A stretch of 64,000 nucleotides of DNA from positions 9,141,501-9,205,500 of the forward strand of contig NC_062242.1 in the NCBI RefSeq assembly GCF_905475465.1. Reading direction: 5' to 3'. The translations under genes and the position numbers were made by a program. The notes beneath the pieces are model-generated. The model saw only the letters and a program-made list of their open reading frames with translations, ran no database searches and was not told the DNA's origin. This DNA is from Pieris napi (Eukaryota; Arthropoda; Insecta; Lepidoptera; Pieridae). Numbering within the stretch: position 1 is the first letter of the stretch; every line of letters begins with the position of its first letter. This document shows positions 26,016-35,860 of the stretch, one piece after another.

Positions 26016-26929
26016 TATAATGTTTTATTGTCTTGTTTATTTGCTGTGGTTTATCACCTACCTTAATTAATTCAAATACATTTTATTTGTAGTCAAAACG
26101 GTTTATATGTGAGGTATCATGAAAATATAGGTGAAACATCTGCTTTGCCAACTATATACGTCGATATTAATTATTTAATCAATAGTTAGGATAAGAATTA
26201 CTGAATCCATTTAAATATCCATAAAGTTGTGTTAGTAGATGACGTTATAGCACTAGTGGGGAAAACCGAATGAATTTTGTTTAAGACAAAGAGAAATGGG
26301 AAAAAATATAGGGTAACAAGTAAAAACCCTAAAAGGGAATAGAAACCCCATAGAAAAACTATACCATTAAAAAAAATTTAGTTAAACTTATATTATATGT
26401 CCTTATCGATATGTTATTACATATAAGTACAATATTACGACTGGTCGGATATGGATACCGAGCGTGAATTAATAGCCCTCACACACAGTTTTGATACAAT
26501 TGCAACCAACGATTGTTAATATCACGTCTCGAAACTATTCAGTACGATTGTACTGAATAAAGGTGAGCGAATTTTGAACGCTTTCATTAGTCACGTAGTA
26601 ACGACCAATCTCTATAGCCAAAATAAAACTAATAAATAACATTCACTATTTTAAAAAAAACTATTTAGAATATTATTTTTTATGCTAATACAGCGTCATA
26701 TGTCAATATATACAAATATAATAATAAAAGAAAATTTTCATTTCTTTAGCTGTTAAACTCAAGAGCCGATGAAACTTCTTTTGCTTTGGATCATCACGTT
26801 ACGGCGAGAACGAAGTCGCAGGGCACGACATGTCCTGCAGCGTGATAATGGAACGATTGTTGAATATATACTTTTAATCCTTCACAAGGTTCCTAGGTCT
26901 TTTCACTATAAAAAAAAATCATAGATCTA
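26016..26929. other. non-coding stretch
   Basis: No feature recognised beyond low-complexity A/T runs. Confidence 0.3.
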
Positions 26930-27143
26930 TGTAACACAATGTTCACTTATGAACGTCAAAAAAGAAATATAGGTACATTAAATGCTTCTAATTTTACATT
27001 TACTGCCAGTTCTCAAATCAAGGGCGCAGAACGGAAGAGAAGGCAATACACTCTCCGCAACTCTTTTTAATCACAAAGTTTTTGGTTTTACAATGTTTGT
27101 AAGGAGCTGCAACCATTACACCATGTTCCACATGACATCTTAA
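26930..27143 (-). mobile_element. LINE 3' end, family C, copy 3
   Basis: Inverted match to 20299-20511 (TGCCAGTTCTCAAATCAAGG, GTAAGGAGCTGCAACCATTA). Confidence 0.75.
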
Positions 27144-27636
27144 GTAATTAAAAATACCTAATAAATAAAATTAAAAACAAAGATTTGTCCTCTATAAGCA
27201 CGAGGCATTGTGAATCAGGAGCACGCACTTACATTCTCGTGTGAACAACATGCACATATTACACATTGCAAAACATTTATATTTTAATTTAATTGTTTAA
27301 TTCAGAAAACAAGGTTCCATAACAATGTTAGTAAATTACAGCTTAATACCTTAAATCTAAGTGTTAGTATGTTTACATTAATTCATACCGGAATCATTCC
27401 TTTATATGATTTTCAATATAGTCTACATAAATAAATAAGAGCGGATGTATGTACTGCAATCGTGCTTCATGTCGGCGACATGATTTGTCAATGTTCAAAA
27501 TGTTGACGCTTATTTAGCTAATTTCTACCATACTTATAAACCCCGTGGTTTACACAATCGAACGCTTTACATAGAACGCCGAATATTTTTTTTACTCCAA
27601 ATTATTATCTAATAGGTATATAAAATCAAATTAAAA

Positions 27637-27941
27637 TCTCGTATCACAATGTTCGTTCCCATACTCCTCCGAAACGGCTCGACTGATTTTTATGAACTTT
27701 TGTATGCATATTCAATAAGTCTGAGAATCGGCTACTATCTTTCAAACCCGTAAGTGATAAGGTGTCCACTTTTTTGGATAACATTTTTTATTTTATTATG
27801 TGGCATTAAAAAATACATACAACCCTTCATTTTCGCCCCTCTTTATCAACCCATATTTTTTACTATAGTAGATAGTTATTTTCATTGAAATAAAACTTAG
27901 AAATAAATACACGGCAAAACAACGTTTGCCGGGTCAGCTAG
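27637..27941 (+). mobile_element. non-autonomous Helitron, copy 1
   Basis: The 5' end is TCTCGTATC after host A. The 3' end is GGGTCAGCTAG before host T, matching the A/T insertion preference and CTRR terminus of Helitrons. GGCAAA and TTTGCC form a hairpin about 10 nt before the end. A homologous copy lies at 36653-36992. Confidence 0.85.
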
Positions 27942-29307
27942 TTGCCTATAAAAACTGAATATTCGTTATTCTGACCACAATATTCTTGTTGATTGGCAAT
28001 AAATAATGTTAAAATGGCAGGGACATTACATAGGTCGCTTTGAATTATAACTTAGGTTGAAGCCTATATTAAATTCTATGGAGGACCTAGGGTTGCCACT
28101 TCTAATCTTTATAAATATTTACACAGTCGATTAAAACGTTATCTTAATATAATAATCGTAGTTTAAAGTAGATTATTTACTGTAAATATACATTTGAAAG
28201 TTTCTTAAAGCGCTGTCAACCAAACTTAAAAACTCCTTAACTTTATAATATCATTGTATTGCCATTATTCTAAAAACAGACTTAAGTCTATAGAACAATT
28301 TTTTAACATTCCTTAAATAGAGTTTATAATAACTTTACCTTAGTAAAACTTATAGAAACTTGACACAGATGGCGGACTTATAAATACTTTACGCAGACGC
28401 TGAAGCTATAAAAACATTTATAAATAACCGATCGCTTACGATGTCAAAAGAAAATGGCGATGTTATGTAACTTACATCCAATTCCTATGAGCTGTGCGAA
28501 CCCTATTTCCAGGAACTTACTATAAACTATCCTAACACTACCGCAGAAGCCATAACATTATCTTGACACGAATAATATCTTGGCAGCATAGACTATAATA
28601 GAGTACAGAGTATAGATCTTTACAGCCATCCTTGTCTAACTTATGAATGTATTTATGACGTTATGAAACGACGACTGGTGTTGTTGAATACCACGTAGGT
28701 ACTATTGAAATAATATACATACGTTTTATCAGTGGAAGCACTAAAATATTTTGAAAAATCATCTATCAAAAGAAGTTCAAAACTGCGCCTAATATTTTTC
28801 ATATATTTATAAATATTGAATCTATGGTAACCAGTTAAGAATTGTGTAAATTGACAGTTGACATTCAATGAAAGTTCGTATAAAAATCCGTTGGGCCCTT
28901 AATTTAAAAACAGAACACAAGTACGCTTCAAGGCGGGGATAGCCACTCCCCCTATCCCATATACCCGTCCCTCTCTTAACCTCGCACTCGTTTATCGATT
29001 TGTTTACCGGCGCGGTTTGTAATATCCCCAGCATTGGCAATTTATAGAGGAAAACGATTCTTTGAAACCCAAGTGTTGACTAAGCCGTGTTTATAAAAAA
29101 CTGAATCATTGGTATCTTTGTGTAATAGTAGGACAGAAATATGTAAAGTTCTTTTTGAAGATTAATTGACTGTAATACTTTATTTCAGCATTATATTGGT
29201 TTTAAATTTAAAACATTTTTATTTAACAAAAGACAAATGGGCTGGAAGTGATATTACAGCTCATAAGCAGTCACAAAGCACGCGAGAGCATTTTCTGTTT
29301 TTTTGAA
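27942..29307. other. non-coding stretch
   Basis: No feature recognised. Confidence 0.3.
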
Positions 29308-29672
29308 GTTATACTTCTTAGGCGCATTATGAAAAATTGATGAGAGTGAAATTTTACGATGCGCGCGCACCGTGACACAAAATTAACAGAATGAAGTTGC
29401 CCACGAAAGATTCTACGGCATTGGACATAATTTAAAAACAACATTCGAATAAAAATAGAATTTATGTTACACTTAATGTAAGAGAATAATAATAAATATT
29501 TATTTATTTAATTTTTCAAATGTAAACTGAACTTTATTTACTATAATGACTCCTTTTCCAGTCTTTGATTATTTAATTGTAATTAATTATTTGCATGCAA
29601 TCAAAAACTATTTTTAATAATGCCAAAGAAGTATAACTTCTTACGCGCGTACATAAGTACACGCACCCTTTT
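29308..29672. mobile_element. non-autonomous element, family D, copy 2
   Basis: Begins GAAGTTATACTTCTTAGGCG and ends AAGAAGTATAACTTCTTACG then GTACACGCACCC. Both ends are built on an AAGAAGT palindrome and match the ends at 15095-15570. Confidence 0.6.
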
Positions 29673-29745
29673 TTTTACAATTTATGCTCTCTTGAAGGAC
29701 GCTAATTCGTACTGGTTCGGAAATAGGTACCTTAATAGTATTTTT
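29673..29745 (-). repeat. small LINE ORF2 fragment
   Basis: CTCTTGAAGGACGCTAATTC and CTGGTTCGGAAATA resemble the 11170-11215 block. Confidence 0.4.
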
Positions 29746-29800
29746 CCATCTAATTGTCTCAAGATATCTATATTGCATTTCTAAATAAATTAAAAATAAA

Positions 29801-30087
29801 TCTGTGGCGCTACAACTTCTTTAGGTATTGGCCTGAGATTTCTGAATCTGTTTCATGATCATTTTGAAATCTAATAGGCAAGTAGTTGATCAGCCTCCAG
29901 TGCCTGACACACGCCGTTGAATTTTGGGTCTAATACATGTCGGTTTCCTCACGATGTTTTCCTTCACCGGTCGAGCAAATGTTAAATGAGCACATAGAAA
30001 GAAAATCCATTGGTGCACAGCCGGGGATTGAATCCACGACCTCAGGTATGAGAGTCGCACGCTGAAGGCACTAGGCCTACACTGATC
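29801..30087 (-). mobile_element. tRNA-derived SINE, family B, near full length
   Basis: Full order of family B blocks on the - strand. AAATAAATC at the left edge and TAAATAAATC at the right are a plausible target duplication. Confidence 0.85.
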
Positions 30088-31399
30088 TAAATAAATAAAT
30101 CAGTTTAATCACAAGAAGCCACAAATACCTATTGATGCATGAATAGCATATCCATTTTCTAAATTAATTTTGGGAACAAAGAACACGTGTCGCTGAAGGG
30201 TACAAAATTAAGTCTTATTATTAGAGTCGCATAAATACTGTGTCGGTTTGCCAATGCAATGGATTCTAATCCACGTACCTAATACTTTTAGACAGACAAG
30301 CTTTATTTTTATTCCAGAGACAAAGTAAACATTAACCAAGAAGGTTATATTTCGGTATGATACTTATTTAAGGAATAAAATGTTACTGGCCACTTAGACT
30401 TTAGAACGAAAAAAAGTTTCTAATTAATTTACATAAATACTTTTTTTGCACAAGACGTAGGTACATCCTGCCTAAAATACCGTTCTATCAAGTGTGAAAA
30501 ATTAATTCTAATTAATTAATTGTATGTATGTATACCTACTCAATTATTGATCTTATTAACTAACCTTCCCATAATAGACTCACTCCCCAAATGAAATTTA
30601 ATAAGCATCAAATGTACGAGAAAATCGCTTATAAATAATAAGAAGCTATAAAAGATCTATTAGCTGTTCGCTACCGCATCCTCAGTAAACTAACATGGTC
30701 CATTAGCAGACCCCTGCGGTACTCCCTGCGGGAAATGATTGGGCTAAGTTATAAGCGTAGGGTTTTAAACAAGGAAGAAAATTGTTAGTTAATGAAGTTT
30801 TGAGACCATTGCTGGTTGACCATATTGTTTATAATATTTAAAACCTAACAATAATTAGTTCTTTATTTAAATTAGGTATGTAATTGTATTTTATTCGGCT
30901 GTGGAGATTTACGTTCTATCAGAGTGATTTCAAAATTACAAATAACTTTCTTAGTTCCAATATTAATTAACGGTATAAATAAAAAGCTTTCTTTCCGAAA
31001 CGAAGGAAATCTCAATTTTACATACTATTTTATAGTGAAGAAGTATAGGTTAAATCGCTTTCGCCTGTAATACAGACAATAATATGATTGTCAGTGATTG
31101 CGCGCAAAATGAGAGATCAGGTTACGCCTCTATCCTCTCTAGTCTATGCGCAACTAATTGTTTTTGGTCTCTTGGGTCTTTTGGCATGCATTGTGTATTC
31201 TGTTACAAGAGGGTAAGGGGAAGCTATAAAAAAGGAAATAATTTAAATGTGGAGTTTTCTTTTAAGCCAATAGCTATTCAAATATGTACTAAATTGTTTA
31301 AAAAAGTTATTTTGTTATAGCGTTTTAAAACTAGTTCTTGTAAAACCTCTTTTTATAGTAATTTCGAAATTAGATTTTTGCTAACTCGGGAAAATCCTT
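30088..31399. other. non-coding stretch
   Basis: No exon recognised. An open frame at 31084-31320 has no family signature. Confidence 0.3.
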
Positions 31400-31800
31400 A
31401 TTAAAATATAATAGGGGGGCAAATAAGCCTACCAGACCCTCATAAAGGGCAGTCGTCGCAGCCGATGTACACCCATTTAAGTGGGTGAGTTGCCGGCCTT
31501 TGAGGAAGGAGTACACCCTAACTTTGAATAGTAGGAAGTCGTATCTCTTACGGAAGACCCCTACCGGGAGTGGATTCCACAGTTCGCTAGTTCGCAAAAG
31601 AAAGTGCCTTGTGAAACGGACTTCCAGCCATCAATGAAATTTTGCATTGATAACGAGGCAGAAGAGACCAACCTAAACAATTCTTCCGAATACTCACCAT
31701 AGAACAGTTTGTAGAAAACGCAAAGAGATGCAATGTCTCTGCGTAGTAAGAGAGAATCAAGCCGATCAGTAATACGTTGGAGATTGACAATTCGAAAAGC
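31400..31800 (-). pseudogene. LINE ORF2 C-terminal region, frameshifted
   Basis: On the - strand the translation runs RITDRLDSLLLRRDIASLCV, then FYKLFYGE, followed after a frame change by RTSELWNPLPVGVF and FLKGRQ. This order (RRD-ASLCVFYK, then an LWN-LP-VF motif, then FLKGRQ) is the C-terminal region of a lepidopteran LINE ORF2, beyond the reverse transcriptase. At least one frameshift and loss of the upstream part make it non-functional. It is an insertion in the presumed 5' intron of otd, in the opposite orientation to the gene. Confidence 0.7.
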
Positions 31801-32276
31801 CTGTGCCAGGTATTACTCTAAGAAGACTTGTCTATGAATGTACTATACTCTATGACAAATATTCATGTTTTTCTTACGAATCCGAATAGTAGGCAAAGCT
31901 AGCCGATTCAAGCAAATCGTTATCACCAGTGTTTGTTTTTCTTTCTCAAAGAAATATTTGAACACAATATATAGAGACATCGAATGTAAGAAATTTCAAT
32001 GGATTCATTCACGAATGACAGGGGCCTGTTTTTTTGTATGCTTGATCGTCTCGGTCAATATTTGTACAGAATAAATATACATGTTACACGTGAATGTATC
32101 TATTCAACGGGAGGAAACAATATTTTTTTCTTCGGAAATATCATCATAGCTTTGTAACTGGTTTTTTCGATCGGAAGTGATTGTTTTATTGGCTCTAAAA
32201 TTATACAGTTTTTCTTGACATTCCTAATACATGATAAGCGTAAATAATATTATTTTGTCTTTCGTACAAAGGTACA

Positions 32277-32402
32277 TACAAATGTAAAGAAAAATACAAT
32301 TCAAACAATTTAAGTGATGAAATTTAGTTAAGTGAAGTTAGTGTCTCCAAATTAATGAAAATATTCCAAATAAGTTATGACTTAAATGATACCAGGTCAT
32401 AT
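32277..32402 (+). repeat. LINE family J 3' tail
   Basis: AATACAATTCAAACAATTTA, GTGAAGTTAGTG and CCAAATAAGTT blocks match 44467-44595, where they follow a LINE ORF fragment. Confidence 0.65.
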
Positions 32403-32534
32403 CAAACATATCAAAAAGACATATCAAAACGTTATCATGCAGTTCACAGATCGCTTATGCAAAATAATATATTCAATTAATATTGTTAGGAAACAATTTT
32501 CTATTATCATTGAAAGGAAATGAATACCTTCATT

Positions 32535-32850
32535 TATAGTTTTTTTCACTCCCATCAACACATTTGCACCCCTCGCGGTGTCAATAACTCCAAAATCTAT
32601 TTGTCATGGCAGTGAAAAGCCATAAATAATATCCCAATGCAAATAGAGTGCATTGTTGCCAACAAGAAAAACAAACATTCGCGCCCTTTTCGCATGTAAT
32701 TGTCTTATGTTTGCGCAGTTGGCAACAGTGGCTGTCAGCCTGACAAATCGGGAAATGCGCGGGCGGGATTTGGCGGGAAATGTTTAGATAGACAAGAGGT
32801 TCCTGAAAATTTAAAATTGGAATGCGAAAAAAAATTTGGGTGACATGAAA
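32535..32850. other. non-repetitive GC-richer block in the presumed otd intron
   Basis: Richer in G/C than its flanks (GCGCGGGCGGGATTTGGCGG near 32758), not matched by any repeat in the window, with no supported ORF. Possibly a cis-regulatory module. Confidence 0.2.
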
Positions 32851-33888
32851 TTCTGTAAAGAGTTTCAATATCACGTCAATACTCAAATAATAAAACTTGA
32901 ATTATTGGATTTAATCTATGATGAAATCATAATAACATTTATTTAATAAATTAAGTAGATTGTTTTATCCAGATGAATAAACCAAACTGTGACCCTAATA
33001 GAAAATGAGGATATAACCAATTTGTCTGAAATCCATTTATAAAATCTCCCAAATATATTATTAATTACAGGCAACCCACAACCCATATTTTGACAAAGAC
33101 ATTATACGCGATAATTGAGCATAGGGGATGCATTGTGACAAATCCCGCTCCGCTGAACACTATTAGCGGCACAATAGTGATTTTTTCTAGAAATTTCCGA
33201 GTAACCATTTGTCCGAATCACAATACTTTTCGGAACTTTTTGCGGTGTGTACACGGTAAGTGCAAAATTGAGTGCGAAACGGTCGCTATGATTTGGGGCT
33301 GGAAATATTCGACGTGGTATTTACACTTTTAGTCAATATGTAATATTAAAAAAGATAGTGCCTAACTTAGTGGTTAAGGTGTTGGTTAAGGTTGGGTAAA
33401 GAAACGAGAAGACTAGACTAGAAGCTAAGACTTCCAATAGTCATAAATCTTTTCTTTCCTTTTTCGCAATTAACTATTAAATAAACATCCTGAGAAAGCA
33501 AACCAAACTTGTCGTAAACCCAAAAAGGCGGCAAATGACAACAGAAACCTGATCATATATTGGTCTATTTTAAGATTTTCTTGGTTAAAAGGTAAGATTA
33601 AATAAGGTTGTATTACCAGAACTATAAAATTCAACAAGGGAAACTATAAATTATAATGATATTTCTATCATTTGACTTGATATTGCGTCTTACACATTTA
33701 TTAAACACAAAGTTTTAAGTGAAAGCAAGCAAACGCTTTACCAATTGTAAGATTCACAGAATACCATAGACCACCTTCACTTATTACAACAAAAACTTGC
33801 GAATATTTTGTGAATTTTTTGACGCGTAAACTCAAAAACCGCCGGCAAATTAAAAACTAACAATTACAGCCACCCTGAGTACTTTCTG

Positions 33889-34137
33889 TCAAGCAGAAAT
33901 CCTTTCATTACCTTTGAAACGTGAAAACAATGCCCTTATGTCTTGTACCATAGAGGCGACATTCGTTCGTTGCAATACCTTATCTGTGGTTTTAGGATAA
34001 TCTTTTGTTGACAGATTAAAAGGTGGTTCGGGTTTCGGAGAAGTCTTGAAGAAAGCGACAGTGTTGAAAGACTTGACATTGTCTTTTTCCTCTTCGGTAG
34101 TGAATTGAATGGTGAAATGGAAATGTTTTAAAGACAT
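33889..34137 (-). CDS. unrecognised 82-codon ORF with a splice-donor-like end
   Basis: I do not recognise the product. The frame from ATG at 34137 encodes a basic, Thr/Lys/Pro-containing peptide beginning MSLKHFHFTIQFTTEEEKDN. Its composition is protein-like and GC-richer than the flanks. CAAAG/GTAATG crosses the frame near 33912, so it could be an exon of a gene on the - strand inside the presumed otd intron, or a fragment of an unknown transposon. No partner exon was found. Confidence 0.25.
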   Translation of the reverse strand: MSLKHFHFTIQFTTEEEKDNVKSFNTVAFFKTSPKPEPPFNLSTKDYPKTTDKVLQRTNVASMVQDIRALFSRFKGNERISA

Positions 34138-35307
34138 ATAGAGATAGAGTCAGGACGAATAGGCGTGTCATTTATTTTAATTTTTTTAATATGACTATGC
34201 ACATTTGTTTCACGCAAGAATTTATTTGTTTAAGATTCTTAAATATTATTATTGTATTATTATTATGTTTGCAGTAATAAAGATACTTAGGTTAAGTATT
34301 TTACGAAGAAATAAACATTTTATTTCATATCATGACTGTAAAACTTTAATGATAATAATAATAAGAACACTCTGTAGCGACCTCAAATCCAACAGTTTTC
34401 TTTCTGTGTTTTTTTTTAATATACACAAGAATATTGATAAATGAGAAAGCTTTTACACTAAATATATAACATACCAATTGATTTATTAATATTAAGTAGG
34501 TACTTAGTCCGTGTGCCTAGTTAAAATAAAGTTATTGTAATATGAGGTATTATTAATATCAATCCTAGACATAGGTATATCCTACAATTTCACAAAACTT
34601 GAGCATTACACGTCATCGCTCAAATCGAACAATAGAGATCATAGCCCCCTCGATTTGCAGGTAACACAGGTAAAAAAAACAAACGTGACAAAATGTCTGT
34701 AAACATGTACCTACGTCGAGGGCGCCAAAAAAAAATCTGCAATTCGAATCCCGAACGGCCGTAACGAATTTGAAAGGCGTTCCATTTGACGTTTCAACTG
34801 GGTGTTGCAATCGCGCAGAAAATTGCCCTTTCTTTGTGTAATTGTTAAATAAGTTATAATAAAAATATGATCGCTATTATAGCTCGATCGATTCTATTTA
34901 GATGCACTGAGCGGAAATAAACGTTTTGCTATTGCAACGTTGCAAACGATACGGCAATTATTTTGTAATAACTTGCTTTTAATGCATTTATTCATATATT
35001 AGGAGCGAGATCTTGACTTCTTTGTACCGTTAAATCGTATGTTACTTTTATACCTTTAATCAATGTCAAACAGTAATTGCGTTTAAAATAATTACTTTGT
35101 ATTTTACACTACACCATACCGTTATGTAATTACTAATTAGTATGAATGAAAATTAATTATAAAGTTTAAAATGTTACTAATTTATGACTGCACCTTGTGA
35201 CATTGACGCTAAAATGTTTTTATGGCTAGATGGTGCGGTCAACATATGTTGCTACATTATATAGCTAAAGAGTAAAGACAATTAATGAAAACCTTATACC
35301 TTAGGGA

Positions 35308-35383
35308 AAATATTACGTATCGCGGCACCAGCAATTTTGAGGCTGAGTTTTTTTTTTGACTTCCGCCGCGATACGGAATATTT
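35308..35383. repeat. near-perfect inverted repeat just upstream of the first otd coding exon
   Basis: AAATATTACGTATCGCGGC at 35308-35326 is complementary, with one mismatch, to GCCGCGATACGGAATATTT at 35365-35383. The 38-nt spacer contains a T run. The repeat ends about 110 bp before the splice acceptor. Confidence 0.7.
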
Positions 35384-35495
35384 ACCAACCTTAGTTATAA
35401 AATTGCAAAATCTTTTGTAAAATGAAACGTCTTTAGTATATGTCAAATATTATAGGTTATGTACAAATATGTAATATTAAACTTTCTCATTTCAG

Positions 35496-35860
35496 GTAAC
35501 CACCAAAATGTGCCTTCGGAAAGAAATATCTATCGAAAATTAGACTTAAAACTACCAAAAATGCACACGAGAAAACGTGCAACCCGGTGACTAGTTTCGG
35601 AAACGGATACGAGATGGCGCTTTTAACAAATTCGTCCGCCAGTGGGCCTACAGCTACTCCGGCGGCTCCCCAAGCGCACCACTCGACCACACCGTTACAC
35701 CACTATTTCCACTACCTGAAGCAGCCCTCGCCTTTGTCCCAAAATCCCTATGCGCACCATTCTAGTGCGCATCATATGGGCATGGGTCCTGGACCTCTGG
35801 GTGGCTTAGGGCCGTTCGGACTGTCGCATCACGGGCTTGAAGCTGTTGGATTTCCTCAAG
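35496..35860 (+). CDS. otd: otd first coding exon (5' leader 35496-35613, coding 35614-35860)
   Basis: The acceptor is TTTCTCATTTCAG ending at 35495; the donor is CAAG/GTAAGA at 35861. ATG at 35614 is the first in-frame methionine. The same frame is open upstream only to a TAA at 35497-35499, and the ATG context is good (G at -3 and +4). The 82 encoded residues begin MALLTNSSASG, contain HYLKQP (the N-terminal YLKQP motif of Otx proteins) and a His/Gly/Pro-rich stretch, and end GLEAVGFPQ plus the first base of a glycine codon. The higher GC of this block relative to its flanks supports coding. An alternative would be a non-AUG start at the GTG at 35587, which I consider unlikely. Confidence 0.9.
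35508..35590 (+). promoter_or_regulatory. two short upstream ORFs in the otd leader
   Basis: Within the leader part of the first coding exon, ATG at 35508 opens an 11-codon ORF ending TAG at 35541-35543. ATG at 35561 opens a 9-codon ORF ending TGA at 35588-35590, 23 nt before the main ATG. Upstream ORFs of this kind commonly lower translation of the main frame; the effect here is inferred. Confidence 0.6.

Noticed and set aside
35487..35690. - strand open frame of 67 codons over otd exon 1
   Set aside because: Shadow of the + strand coding exon, whose homology and splice sites are clear.
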